64,000 nt of DNA from Incurvaria masculella (taxonomy: Eukaryota; Arthropoda; Insecta; Lepidoptera; Incurvariidae). Where the stretch lies: positions 9,943,501-10,007,500 of the forward strand of contig OX335659.1 of NCBI GenBank assembly GCA_946894095.1, in the 5' to 3' direction. A program made the translations under genes and the position numbers. The notes under the pieces were generated by a model that searched no databases, was not told where the DNA came from, and worked only from the letters and a program-made list of their open reading frames with translations. The number at the start of each line of letters is the position of its first letter. Position 1 is the stretch's first letter. Below are positions 9,901 through 19,615 of this stretch, piece by piece.

Positions 9901-12451
9901 ACTCGACATAGCGAATGGAAATATTATCCATGCGTCTGGCGAAGATATTTTACGCTGATGAATGTCAACATCAGCAAATTTAATGTGGTACAGGATCATT
10001 GCGTAACGCTGACGAACGAACGTTTTAAAACATTATATCTATTTATTTATTTATTTATGGGTACACCAAACACACGGACAACTTATAAAACTATGCTAAC
10101 AATGAATTCTTTTCAAGAATTTGTAGTTGACTTTGGTTCGACAGAGATTAAAAAAATCAGTCAAGAGCTTCAGGCCTATTCCTGAAATTCCGTATTCAGC
10201 AATCAGGAATCCTCAATCTGAGTCGAAACTGCTATAAAAACTGTTTATAGCGGTTTTCACAGCCATTTTTCGAACATATTTCGGAGCATATTTTTTTAAT
10301 TAATCAAGGTTTTCCATCGATAAACTTGATTTTTCGACGCATTCCTGGTTACGGAATGCCAGGAATAGGCCTGCATGTCGGACCATGCTTAATGCAGGTT
10401 AGTGTACATATCCGTTCGTACTAATTTCAAATATAATGATATATATAATCTAATTATTATCTGGACCTAATTACCTAATTAGCGCCTTAAGGTGGCCCAT
10501 CCCGCTCATCTCCCCATACAAAAGGGGAAAGAAGATCACGCCCATATTTCTTGTCAGAGATCCAAAATTTTGCTCAAAATAGCTTTATTTGATCGAATTA
10601 GATGTCTGATGACCATTGGCATTGTAAAATTGTGTTTGGTTTCTAAATGATAAGGTCCGAAAGTTCGAATTTTTCGTTTTCGTTTTATACAATAAGTTTG
10701 GAGGTGGATAACGCAATGATAAAGTAAGAACATCGTAAAAAGATTAGTCATCAGACATAGCTTATTTAATCAAGATTTATGATCTATTTGGTTTTTGTTA
10801 GATTTTTGACTACAGCGGTCGTAGTTTACTTTTAGCTATAAGTCGTTTTGAAAGTAAAATGTTCCTAAATCTTACCAAATCATACACTATGCAGATTGTC
10901 TTTTTTGTGGACATGTTGCATCTTTCTCATCACGGAGCCTGTCTTATTCTTTGAAAGAGAGAAGGTCCCAGAGCGCAACAGCACGGTTTTGTAGCGTGCC
11001 TGCGAATGAGTTAGGCCCGCCGGGTGCGCCTTTTTCACCTACTGCTGATTAGCTTAAGGCGCTAGGACTAGCCAACTACTCGCGCCATACAAATGCACTT
11101 TTTAACAAATGTAATAATATGTAGTGAAACGCTTCAGCAAATCCAAATAGAACTCCAGACTGATAATGGATTGTTAATATTTTTTTATTCCATCATTTAT
11201 TTAAATAATAATAAAAATAAAAAAAGTTGATTTTTCTCATTAGAAATCTGAAAGTAATTCGATTTCTAGATATAAGCAAAAACAGCATATATGCATAAAC
11301 AAAAAATTCCATTTGCTTTTAGATTTCTACATTTAGTCAAAAAAGTTCGGAAATGGACACCGTTTCCGCAATGTATTTTGTATAGAAAAAGGAAACATAC
11401 ATTAAAGAAAATAATTCGATTCCTAGACAAGGAATCATATATTGTAAGGATGACACTTATAATCGTCAGACTTAGTTAGTTAACTTGGGGTGCCTCGTCT
11501 AACTTTGCGATTTGGCTAGTACCAGGCCCTTAATCGCCACATATCAAGGACCTTTTTTAGCAGATTGCAATCAATTCCAGTACAAGATATCCAGCACTTT
11601 AGTAATAAAAGCCCTTTAAGTGTCGATTACAATAAATCAGAAAAACATTCAATGTAGCCGTGCCTTAGGGAAAGTCCTTCCATGGCACCAATTCCTTCTG
11701 GAATTCGGTGTGTTCGGCTAATATCATGTCTGTGGGTGGGGTATTAGCCATCCATATCCAGTTATGTACATAAAAAAGCACATTTATTGAAGTGAAATTG
11801 AAAATGTGCGCGTTTGTGTTTTTCAACCGACTTCGTCTAGATGTGTTGAGAAGCGGGACCGGTGCTTCGAGGGTAGTGGTTATTAAAAAACCGGCCAAGT
11901 GCGAGTTGGACTCACATACGAAGGGTTCCGTGTCATCGTGATTTAACACAGAAAAACACGTTTTTTTTATGGGACACCCCTTTTATTTTTAATATTTTTT
12001 TAATTTTACCTATTTGTTGTTATAGCGGCAAAATAAATACACACTCTGTGAAAATTTAAGCTGCCTACCTATTACGGTTCATGAGATACAGCCCTGTGAC
12101 AGACGGACGGACGGACGGACGGACGGACGGACGGACAACGGAGGCTTAGTAATAGGGTTCCGTTTTCACCCTTTGGGTGCGGAACCCTAAAGAGTGACAT
12201 GTGCAATTGAACACCGTTTTTATTTCCACCATTACCTATGTAATATGTTACAATCGCGATATATTATGTTTTCAGGACAACGGTTCGGCATGATGCAGAC
12301 CAAACTAGCGTTGGCCAAGCTTCTGTTGGAGTACGAGGTGTCTCCTTGCTCCAAGACAGCGATCCCCGTGGAGTACGATCCAGCCGGCTTCACGATCAAC
12401 CCCATAGGGGGCCTCTGGCTTAACATCAAGCAGTGCCAAAGTGAGGGTTAG
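918..12451 (+). CDS. Cytochrome P450, CYP6-type (copy 1), five exons, 515 aa
   Basis: Exons: 918-1582, 1957-2162, 8311-8559, 9000-9251 and 12276-12451. All introns are GT-AG and the joined frame is open (1548 nt). The protein is a microsomal haem-thiolate monooxygenase of clan 3. It has an N-terminal membrane anchor (residues about 5-26), a proline-rich hinge (ITGPPPTFPCGN), the C-helix W131xxxR135, the I-helix AGFET (316-320), the K-helix ETLR (374-377), DPDRF, and the haem loop FGLGPRFCIG with Cys456. CYP6 enzymes oxidise plant toxins and insecticides; the substrate here is unknown. The start is chosen because it aligns residue for residue with copy 2; Met4 and Met5 are alternatives. Introns 2 to 4 hold LINE, SINE and MITE remnants. 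The length is normal and no inactivating change is seen. The subfamily is not assigned. Confidence 0.92.
2206..2259 (+). repeat. 27-bp direct repeat, two copies
   Basis: The unit ccctaaatatgagtatatgg plus cgatgag occurs twice back to back, starting 44 bp downstream of the exon-2 splice donor of P450 copy 1. It is a simple recent tandem duplication with no evident function. Confidence 0.85.
2411..2975 (+). mobile_element. RTE-type LINE, C-terminal reverse-transcriptase fragment (broken)
   Basis: Conceptual translation in shifting frames gives pieces typical of the C-terminal end of lepidopteran RTE-like reverse transcriptases: LPVITY..ETW, MERAMLGISLRD, VAKLKWQWAGHLSRRDDDRW and GRP..R. Stops and frameshifts make it a dead fragment inside intron 2 of P450 copy 1. 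A sister fragment lies at 47066-47375, and both end in a ctgactgactga-like tail. Confidence 0.8.
2976..3770. other. Intron 2 of P450 copy 1, no recognised content
   Basis: I see no coding exon or known repeat here. The short open frames at 3056-3259 and 3554-3781 lack family features. Confidence 0.5.
3775..4012 (+). repeat. tRNA-derived SINE, 5'-truncated copy
   Basis: It contains the SINE 3' body: tggtacaatcgcgttgg, caatgaaaaatt-like and tgttttccaaccagttc, ending ttagccatccatgtccagtt-like and acataaaa. It lacks the pol III promoter part seen in the full copy at 4905. Confidence 0.7.
4013..4599. other. Intron 2 of P450 copy 1, nothing recognised
   Basis: AT-rich sequence without a supportable gene, RNA or repeat assignment. 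Confidence 0.5.
4600..4745 (-). mobile_element. LINE C-terminal tail (family L), broken
   Basis: On the minus strand it encodes a decayed version of the peptide better preserved at 49405-49650 and 58547-58790 (NLGYFKHGVKKHLVGRHGF against DLGSFKRGVKKHLAG). A short + strand piece, LDSIQRRAARFID, at about 4827-4868 is the kind of sequence found further upstream in such elements. The locus has therefore been rearranged. Confidence 0.65.
4905..5305 (+). repeat. tRNA-derived SINE, most complete copy
   Basis: It begins with an A-box-like gtggcgcaaggacttg and a B-box-like gggttcaaaacctcg, the internal RNA polymerase III promoter of a tRNA-derived SINE. The common body follows: actttctttctctttctgag, ccatgtaaaactgtagg, tggtaccatcgcattgg, and ttagccatccatg at the end. 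Related pieces occur at 3775, 11650, 20545, 36920, 37595, 39018, 44575, 46865, 51000 and 63815. Confidence 0.8.
5345..5505 (-). mobile_element. LINE C-terminal fragment cut by a MITE
   Basis: The minus-strand peptide contains LCHGECSSELYNPVPPS, typical of the region before the C-terminus in lepidopteran non-LTR retrotransposons. The TTAA-flanked MITE at 5506-6052 abuts it exactly and appears to have inserted into it. Confidence 0.65.
5506..6052 (+). mobile_element. TTAA-flanked MITE, copy 1 of 4
   Basis: It is bounded by TTAA on both sides. The terminal inverted repeats are ggtggcccaacccg at the left and cgggttgggccact at the right. About 547 bp, with no coding capacity. TTAA target duplications point to a piggyBac-type (or other TTAA-using) transposase acting in trans. 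Copies 2 to 4 are at 10487, 52618 and 57966. Confidence 0.85.
6263..7152 (+). mobile_element. Degenerate, internally deleted LINE with (ATT)n tail
   Basis: A lysine/glutamine/serine-rich open frame at 6265-6492 resembles the start of a LINE ORF1. A short C-terminal peptide, KWKSLEEAFTRKGSMQQ, at about 6960-7010 resembles the end of lepidopteran RTE-like proteins. The element ends with aataaagctttatt followed by (ATT)n, a typical LINE 3' end. The reverse transcriptase between these parts is missing. Confidence 0.6.
7490..8210 (-). mobile_element. CR1/Jockey-type LINE, reverse-transcriptase fragment (broken)
   Basis: Minus-strand pieces show reverse-transcriptase motifs: AGVPQGSVL (about 8055-8030), CYADDAMLA, with the YADD catalytic box (about 7960-7930), and NLVQFN..ETQ followed by the thumb/C-terminal region. 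Frameshifts and stops interrupt it. It lies in intron 2 of P450 copy 1, directly before exon 3. Confidence 0.85.
8570..8630 (+). pseudogene. Vestigial duplicate of P450 exon 3 (I-helix part)
   Basis: Ten bases after the exon-3 donor (8560), the sequence gcttcgacacctccacagcc and onward repeats exon-3 positions 8388-8450, ending in gctggcgctgaacccaccgg. A 3-bp deletion and substitutions separate it from the exon. A matching, more decayed vestige is at the same place in copy 2 (16505-16570), so the partial-exon duplication predates the gene duplication or was copied by conversion. Confidence 0.85.
8640..8999. other. Intron 3 of P450 copy 1, nothing further recognised
   Basis: Beyond the exon-3 vestige this is AT-rich intron ending in gccctgtag, the acceptor of exon 4. 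Confidence 0.5.
9252..10170. other. Intron 4 of P450 copy 1, left part, nothing recognised
   Basis: No exon, RNA or repeat family seen. Short open frames at 9689-9931 and 9958-10185 have no recognisable features. Confidence 0.45.
10171..10373. mobile_element. Palindromic MITE with caggcctattcctg termini
   Basis: The ends are inverted: caggcctattcctgaaattc at the left against the complement of gccaggaataggcctg at the right. The whole roughly 203-bp sequence can fold back on itself. A degenerate relative is at 12527-12722. No clear target duplication is visible. Confidence 0.75.
10487..11057 (+). mobile_element. TTAA-flanked MITE, copy 2 of 4, right end eroded
   Basis: Left end TTAAggtggcccatcccg. 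The body matches the copy at 5506 base for base over long stretches. The right terminal repeat is damaged (cgccgggtgcgcc), and the next TTAA is at 11054-11057. Confidence 0.8.
11058..11649. other. Intron 4 of P450 copy 1, AT-rich, nothing recognised
   Basis: No supportable feature. Confidence 0.4.
11650..11775 (+). repeat. tRNA-derived SINE, 3' fragment
   Basis: It carries the 3' body: gtagccgtgcc, attccttctggaattcggtg and ttagccatccatatccagtt. Confidence 0.65.
11886..12190 (+). repeat. Family A dispersed repeat
   Basis: Complete copy from ccggccaagtgcgagtt to gcggaaccctaaag with an eight-unit (CGGA) tract. It ends 85 bp upstream of exon 5 of P450 copy 1, inside the intron near the acceptor. 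Confidence 0.85.
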
Positions 12452-12480
12452 AGAATACAAACCGTAGCTTGGGCATTGAA

Positions 12481-12486
12481 AATAAA
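12481..12486 (+). terminator. Candidate polyadenylation signal of P450 copy 1
   Basis: AATAAA lies 30 bp after the stop codon. Sequence farther downstream (about 12915-13032) still aligns with the region after copy 2, so a longer 3' UTR is possible. Confidence 0.5.
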
Positions 12487-12526
12487 ATTATGGCTAAAAT
12501 AACGCTTAGCAGCGATGCGAACTGAG

Positions 12527-12722
12527 CCCTATTCTTGGAATTCCGTGCTCTAGAATCAGTTCACAAAACAGCTTTTATAGCGGATGCGAAGTTTCTCGAA
12601 GCAAACGATTCCGAAGATCAATAATTTCGGTGTTTAAATAATTCAAGGTTTTCGTCGATAAAATCGCTTTGAAAACCGCTTTTTTCTCGACTGAAATATT
12701 CTGATTTCTTGGCACGGAATTA
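12527..12722. mobile_element. Degenerate relative of the 10171 MITE
   Basis: Left end cctattcttggaattccg and right end ttcttggcacggaatta resemble the termini of the element at 10171. The flanks on both sides match the sequence after P450 copy 2, where this block is absent. It is therefore an insertion specific to the copy-1 downstream region. Confidence 0.55.
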
Positions 12723-12899
12723 GAGAATGTACTGAAAGTTTTCGCTGAAACTTGTTTAAAATAATTAATAGCGTAAATATTCGCACCTTTTCCGGAGCAT
12801 TAAAAAAAAAAACTTGCCGACTAAAATTATTTTAACCGACATTAGGTATGAAATATTATTCAGTCCCATGAAGCAGGGGGTAATGCGAAGTTTTCGAAT

Positions 12900-14645
12900 G
12901 TATGGAGAGACGGGTGGGCTGTGCTTTTCTTTCCGTGGATCTGTCTTTTTCTGCGATAGTTTCCGGATGACTGAACCGTCATACGTTTTAGGATCATGGG
13001 TTGCGGTCACTGAGGGTGCTGTTGATATACCTACATATTTTTGTAGAATATTCGTTATCATTAATTCTCAAATGTTGTTAAATGTACTAATACTAATTCA
13101 GATTTTATTTTACGTGCGTTAGATTAATCATGAATAATATGACATTGAAGTGGTTTACCAATTACCTATTTAAGTAGATAATAAGTCATTCACATACTAT
13201 TCGATTACATGTTGGACTGTGTCATAGATAGGTTTTATAAAATCAAACATATTTATAAAATTCAAATATATTGAAAAAGTTTTGGTAAAATCTAATAAGA
13301 ATGTTATAGGAATGCCTGTTCATTCGATTTTCTTCCAAATAAAGTATTAAACATGAAAAATAGCCCTTTTATTCAAAGATGTATCGACGTCACATTTATC
13401 TCGTGAAGAAGCAACGCATATGAGCGAGGCAGCCATTATTGTTTCGACACCCTAGCCTAGAAGAAGTTGGTCTCCTTGAACCCACCGATTCCGGTTTGTG
13501 ATGAGTCATAAGAATATAGTTTAGAATTTTTTTGTAAAATATTTCCTATCAAATTCCAGTCCATCGTTTGGAATTGGTTTCCTTGAAACATAATTCTCTT
13601 AATCATATTTTATTAAGCAAGTATTGTTATCGAATTAAACTCGTCACTCAGTTTATAAAAAATCAACAGTTCCCTTGTAGTCGTGTAGCATTACTTCACA
13701 GAATGTGTTCCGTATAAGCGACACTGGAATGCCGGCTAGATTTTTTTTAAATATATATTAATTCATTTTCAGTTTTTGTCTTAATCAGCCTCAATCCATT
13801 AAGTGAAGGCACACTTAAATAATTCACCGGTATCCAAACTTGACATTTCTTCAAAAGCGACTGCGATTCTTAAAGAAGTATTTAAAGTCCAACAAAATTA
13901 AAACTTGATTACAATTGCGTTGCAATTTTCATGTGAGATGATAAGATAATTTAAATCTTATAAAGGCTCTCCAAGAGACCTACGGAAATCCGGACGAAAT
14001 ATAGCACGAAATTTCTGCGAAACGCTGGCATAGTAGGTATCGCTATTATTTCTTGCTATCTACGAGGTATAAGTACTCGGTGAAACTTTCGATTGAATGG
14101 GACTACGAAATCGGACACTTAGCACAGCTTATTGCTCGTATTCTTTTTTTGTTACGGTTCATTAACAAGTACACCACTCAAACATACATTAAAACCCAAA
14201 TAAACGATATAGGCTGAGCACATTTATGGTAGATAATGATACCTAGCACAATTAGAACTACAATTGCAAATTATACAAGCACATTACAAGCTAAACATAA
14301 TATAAGAACAAGAATAGAAGAGAGATCTTTCTTAATTTTTCCCTCCATTGTCATTTCCGAACACAAACTCAAATCAAAACCAAAATCTTTTATTTTCGAT
14401 ATAACGTTGAAATTGGTAAATGTTTTTGAAAGAGACTAATGAAAACCGAGATTGTTTTAAATGTATTAATTTTAGGAGGAATTAAATTACGAACGAGAAA
14501 TTAAGCGATTTAGCCTTTCGCAAAAAATCCATCCGAATTTCCGGGCGAAAGTTCGAATGAAAATCGGATCCGGAAATCCGGTCGCCATTAGCTCTGTGTG
14601 GGATTGCCTTAAACCCCTAAATCTTATTAATGGCATCAACACGTA
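12900..14645. other. Intergenic region between the P450 copies
   Basis: 12915-13032 aligns with 19775-19915 (shared ggatctgtctttttctgc and the gggt-gcagtcac-like strings), so the duplicated unit extends at least 580 bp past the stop codon. The rest is AT-rich and shows no gene; the open frames at 12814-13122 and 14236-14439 have no recognisable features. Confidence 0.5.
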
Positions 14646-14777
14646 ATTGCGATTGTGAAGATAAGATAAATATGTTTTCATTTAAGTAAACAAGTGATTG
14701 AATTTGGATTGACAAAACACATTGTTTTTAGGCTGTTGTTATATCATAATTTGAAAAATATAAATATATTTCTCAAT
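14646..14777 (+). promoter_or_regulatory. Proximal promoter of P450 copy 2
   Basis: It contains the two blocks shared with copy 1, tgcgattgtgaagataaga (14648) and attgacaaaacac (about 14709), with spacer sequence that no longer aligns. An in-frame upstream ATG at 14694 would add 28 residues. It is rejected because the protein aligned to copy 1 starts at 14778. Confidence 0.5.
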
Positions 14778-17700
14778 ATGAGCACATTAGTGAATGTACT
14801 TTATACTATTATCGTGACTTGTACTTTAGCGTACTTCATGGTATATTTATGGTTCAAGAATAAATACACATACTGGAAGAGCCGAGGTATCACCGGACCC
14901 ACACCGAGCTTCCCGTGCGGCAACGCGGGAAAGATATTCCGCAGGGAGAAGCTCATGTCCTGCTACTTCGAAGAAATTTATAAGGCATACCCCGACGAGC
15001 CGTACATCGGCATCTATGTCCTCTACAATCCTGTCCTGGTCGTCAGGAACCCGGCTCTCATCAACAGAATCCTGGTTCAAGACGCTCACCATTTCGACAG
15101 CCGTGGTCTCCCGTTTGACTTGAAGAACACCTTGTCGACTCATCTGTTCGCTGCGAGCGGCGCTCAGTGGAAGATGCTCAGGACGAAGCTGTCGCCGACG
15201 TTCACGTCCGGCAAGATGAAGATGATGTTCAGGACGATGGCAGACGTGGCGGACGTGCTGCAGCGGCACGCGGGCATCGCGGCGGCGCTGCAGGAGGACG
15301 TCGACGTCAAGGATATGCTGGTTCGCTACACGACGGACGTGATCGGGAGCTGCGCTTTCGGCGTCGAGTGCAACAGCTTCGGGAAAGACATGACCGACTT
15401 TAGGAAATATGGGAATAGGATCGTGCAGTCAACATTCCTTGAGTAAGTTCGCCTTTCAATCACCTACTTCTATTCTTGATATATTAGGGAGGCGGTGACT
15501 CTATTTTGCCACTTTCTTTGGCCCACTTCACTGCGAGCCTCACTAGCCGGTCCAGCACCAGCTCCATCGCCATCTGCCTTACCCCGTTAGTGCTTTTTCA
15601 TATGCATTTTTAGAAAAAACTATTATAAACTTAGATGCCCCATTTCTGTATTTATTCTATCGAAATAAACGCAATTTGATTTGATTGTTTGATTGTTTAT
15701 TTGCCAGATCTATAACCATAGCGGTGTTCCTGTTCGCGCCGGAGCTTCGAGGACTGGTGAATTTGCCTATCCTGCACAAATCGGACGTGCGAGACTTCAT
15801 GGAGGATGTGTTCAACAAGACCACCGGCTACAGGGAGCGCAACGGTGTGCAGCGGAATGACTTCCTGCAGCTGCTAATTCAACTCAAGAACAACAAGCTC
15901 ACTGACGACGATGGTATGTAGAAATATTGGCTTTTTCGGATTCGTGGCAGATATTTGAGCATGCGATACAACTACCGTACATGAAGCTGTGAATAAAATT
16001 GCCGCCCATGCCTCTCGCCATCTTCAACGTCTTCCCCAGCTTCTTCAAGACATTTGCCTTCGTACCAATCATAAATGACTGTTTTCTTCATAACAGACAG
16101 TCCAACCACGGCACTGAACTTTATTTTGTTTTGCACACAAAATGTCATACAAACTCTTGCTCTGTAATTTGGTGCCGATATATACACAAATAATATGTTA
16201 AATGCACGGGATTGACAGGAATCTGACTCGAACTTAACTGCTGCAGGAAACCTGATAGAATTCTCGGACGGCGGCCTTCCGGAGAGCATGCTCGTGGCGC
16301 AGCTATTCATCTTCTTTCTGGCCGGCTTCGAGACCTCCTCCACGGCCGCCAGCTTCGCGCTGTACGAACTGGCGCTGAACCCGCTGGTGCAGGACCGCGC
16401 GCGCGCCGAGCTGCGCGCTGTTCTCGCCCGCCATGACGGACAATGCACCTACGAAGCCGTTATGGAGATGGACTATCTCACTCGCGTTGTCGATGGTAGG
16501 ATTCAGGCTTACGACCACCGCCAATTTGTACGAGCTGGCGCTAAGCCTGCCAGCTTGCGCGCCAGTTGCGCGCCATATACATACATTCAGATAACCGTTA
16601 CAATTGTTGTAACCATAGAAAAAAATTAAGGAGATCTGCCATGCCACTTCTCCTTCCTTTTCTTCAGTGGTAGCGATATGCCAGTTTCTCGACGGGCAAG
16701 CGTATTGAAAATTGAAATTTTCCCACAAAGTATTTTCGCTGAGCTAAATAATCCGCTGTGAGTATGTAATGGTATGGATTTTTTTTTTTATGGATGAAAG
16801 TAGCATAAAACAAAGTCGCTTTCTCTGTCCCTGTATCCCTATATCCCTATGTATGCTTAAATCTTTAAAACTACGAAACGGATTTTGATGCGGTTTTTTT
16901 AGTAGATAGAGTGATTGAAGAGGAAGGTTTATATGTATGATAATATACATTAAATAGTAAAGAAATACTGTTATTTTTGAGGTTTCCAATGTGATGTCGT
17001 AAAAATTAATTTTTTTCCGCTTACATTGCAAACGCAGGCTGAACCCTACGAGATTTATCAAAATAATGTACTAAGTATTGTACACATTGAAAATGTCTAC
17101 AGAAAACTCCGGGATGTTATATATCTATCTCTTATGGATATCCCACATTAACATTTTTTTGTCATTTAACAAATTATGGCTAATTTTCGGAGCGATTTTA
17201 ACCAATACAGCATTAATCCTTATCCAATTAAATACCTTAAATACATTGTTGATTTAATATAGATCTATATAGCACTATACAGCATATGATTTAAATGAAT
17301 ATTTTCGAAGATATTACAGATTTAAAAATTGCGGGACGTAGCGTTTGCGGCGGTACCAGCCGGCCGAGGCGGAAAAAAACCGGCCAAGTGCGAGTCGGAC
17401 TCGCACACGAAGGGTTCCGTACCATCGTAAAAAAATGTATACAAAAAAATTACGTTTTTTGTATGGGGACCCCTTTAATTTTAATTATTTCTATCTGTTG
17501 TTATAGCGGCAAAATAAATACACACTCTGTGAAAATTTCAGCTGTCTATCTGGTACGGTTACTGAGATACAGCCCTGTGACAGACGGACAGACGGACAGA
17601 CGGACGGACGGACGGACGGACGGACGGACGGACGGACGGACAGCGGAGGCTTAGTAATAGGGTTCCGTTTTCACCCTTTGGGTACGGAACCCTAAAAACG

Positions 17701-19615
17701 TGCCTATAAATAGTTCAAAATATAATTTTTTTAAATGATATTATGCCAACCAATGTTCTAGGACGAGCATAAACACAAAAATATACAAGTAGGTAAAGAA
17801 ATAGAGTATGTTCCTAATTGGGCCGCCTAATACGAACGACGACACTGATAAGTGTTACGCGCACTGACTCTAAAGCCGGCAAAAACAAGGTTCGGTACGG
17901 TACCTACCTATGTGGTGATGATGCCTGGAGCACGTGGTTGGGCGGCGAATGGCGCCTGCCCCCGCGCGGCGTTGTTCGAGCGGCTGGGTTCCCTCAACTG
18001 TGGACGCACCACACCACAGATCGAGTCGATGGAGGACCCCACTGGGACTCAGGAGTGATGGAGGGCCTGGAGCACGTGGTCGGGCGTCGAATGGCGCCTG
18101 CCCCCGCGCGGCGAAGTTCGAGCGGCTGGGTCTCCACCGCTGTGGACGCACCACACCACAGGGCGAGTCGATGGAGGACCCCACTCGTGGCAGGCGAACA
18201 ACAAGATGGCTGCCGTCGTGGTCCTCTCCCATTGGCTCTGTAGGATCGCCTGACGTTCGCTAGGCTTGCGCACATGAGGGAGACAACATCCTTGAATTGC
18301 TGAGTGGTAGAAAGAGACGGTACTAATGTTCGTGGTTTGTGGTTTTGTTTCTAGAAGAATTTTGACCGTTGGTTCCTTGAAACGTGTATTTTCCATTATG
18401 TAGATAACTATAATGTCTATTGTGAGTATGCATAGGCACTGATATTGTTCTGAAGGCTACCGTACGTGTAGTTCAATAAGGATATGACATACAAATGTTG
18501 ATAATGCCGAAAATTGAAAATTATGAAAGTAACGTGTGTTACAAGTAAATCACCAAATTAATACGTTTAAGGTGTTCTATCAATAATGTCTCGGCCATAT
18601 TAGTTGAAATACATAACATCAACTTTCTTTCATAATGAATCGAAGAGAATGATTATTGCTTCAAACCATCGATATGCTTCAAACAATATCTGCAGTTTCC
18701 TCAGACAGAAAACATTCATTCAAATTCGAATATATACCTCATAGTGTTAAAAATAGGTAGAAACATTAGTAGAAGTAGAAAATAACGATACCTATTGTGT
18801 TGCCCTGTAGAGACGCTGCGCAAGTACCCGCCGCTGTCCATGCTGTTCCGGCGGTGCACGCGCACGTACGACGTGCCACACTCCAAGTGCCGCATTGAGG
18901 AGGGCACCATGGTCTTTGTGCCAATCAACGCGCTGCAGATGGACCCCAAGTACTTCGCCGACCCGCATAAGTTCGATCCTGACCGGTTTCTGCTCGAGAA
19001 CAGAACCGACATCATGAGTTCCACCTACATGCCCTTCGGCCTAGGACCCCGCTTCTGCATTGGTGAGGATCCAAAAGCATTTAAATATTGACAACAGGGG
19101 AAACTTTTTGTTTATAATATTCAGGCTAGCGGTAGGAATATAATTTAGAACTGCAATAGGATAACGGTTTCTACGTAATTCAAAACGCAAATGGTTCACA
19201 ACGCAATGAGACAGTCGAACAGTTTGGAAACTTGTTTTTAAAAGGTAATTTAATGGTGTTAAAGGGAATAATGAGCATTAGCGTAGGTATGTTTTTTTAT
19301 AGAGATGTTGAGATGCGGGACGAGCGCATTTCGAAAACATTTTGGTTTATGTGTAAGGTTATGGAAAAGTGTTATCAGAAATCGAGCACAGCTTTTATTT
19401 CCTACACTTTGTTACAAAAGCGATGTATTCATGTTGCAGGACAACGGTTTGGCATGATGCAGACCAAACTAGCGTTGGCCAAGCTTCTGTTGGAGTACGA
19501 GGTGTCTCCTTGCTCCAAGACAGCGATCCCCGTGGAGTACGATCCAGCCGGCTTCACGATCAACCCCATAGGGGGCCTCTGGCTTAACATCAAGCAGTGC
19601 CAAAGTCAGGGTTAG
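14778..19615 (+). CDS. Cytochrome P450, CYP6-type (copy 2), five exons, 515 aa
   Basis: Exons: 14778-15442, 15708-15913, 16247-16495, 18811-19062 and 19440-19615, with the same lengths and phases as copy 1. The same motifs are present: an N-terminal anchor, ITGPTPSFPCGN, WxxxR, AGFET, ETLR, DPDRF and the FGLGPRFCIG haem loop. Differences from copy 1 cluster in the first 120 residues. Exon 5 differs at only two nucleotides and exon 2 is nearly identical after its first third, including synonymous sites, while introns are unrelated. This suggests recent duplication with exon-level homogenisation. Substitutions visible near substrate-recognition regions include K/D and N/H changes in exon 1 and Q/E near the C-terminus. 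The function is inferred to be xenobiotic or endogenous substrate oxidation, as for CYP6 enzymes generally. The gene looks intact. Confidence 0.92.
16505..16570 (+). pseudogene. Vestigial duplicate of exon 3 in P450 copy 2
   Basis: Ten bases after the exon-3 donor (16496), ggcttacgaccaccgcca and tgtacgagctggcgctaagc repeat the I-helix part of exon 3 in decayed form. Its position matches the vestige in copy 1. Confidence 0.75.
16780..17060 (+). repeat. Probable fragment of an abundant lepidopteran non-autonomous element
   Basis: The string ctttaaaactacgaaacgg followed by attttgatgcggttttttt and gaggaaggtttatatgta is of a kind I recall as highly repeated in Lepidoptera, often attributed to Helitron-like elements. 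The class is uncertain. Confidence 0.4.
17375..17697 (+). repeat. Family A dispersed repeat
   Basis: Complete copy in intron 3 of P450 copy 2, with the longest (CGGA) tract in the window (17595-17642). Confidence 0.85.
17923..18185 (+). repeat. Two-copy GC-rich tandem repeat, period 142 bp
   Basis: The blocks 17923-18043 and 18065-18185 share gcctggagcacgtggt, gaatggcgcctgcccccgcg and gagtcgatggaggaccccac. The block is much more GC-rich than the intron around it, and several frames are open through it. No known family is recognised. Confidence 0.8.
18276..18810. other. Intron 3 of P450 copy 2, right part, nothing recognised
   Basis: AT-rich intron up to the exon-4 acceptor tgccctgtag. Confidence 0.45.

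Noticed and set aside
14694..14777. Upstream in-frame ATG extending P450 copy 2 by 28 residues
   Set aside because: The extension has no counterpart in copy 1, and the membrane anchor begins properly after the ATG at 14778.
17590..17642. Regular (CGGA)n tract as a CRISPR-like or minisatellite array
   Set aside because: It is a simple tetranucleotide expansion inside the family A repeat, and CRISPR does not occur in animals.
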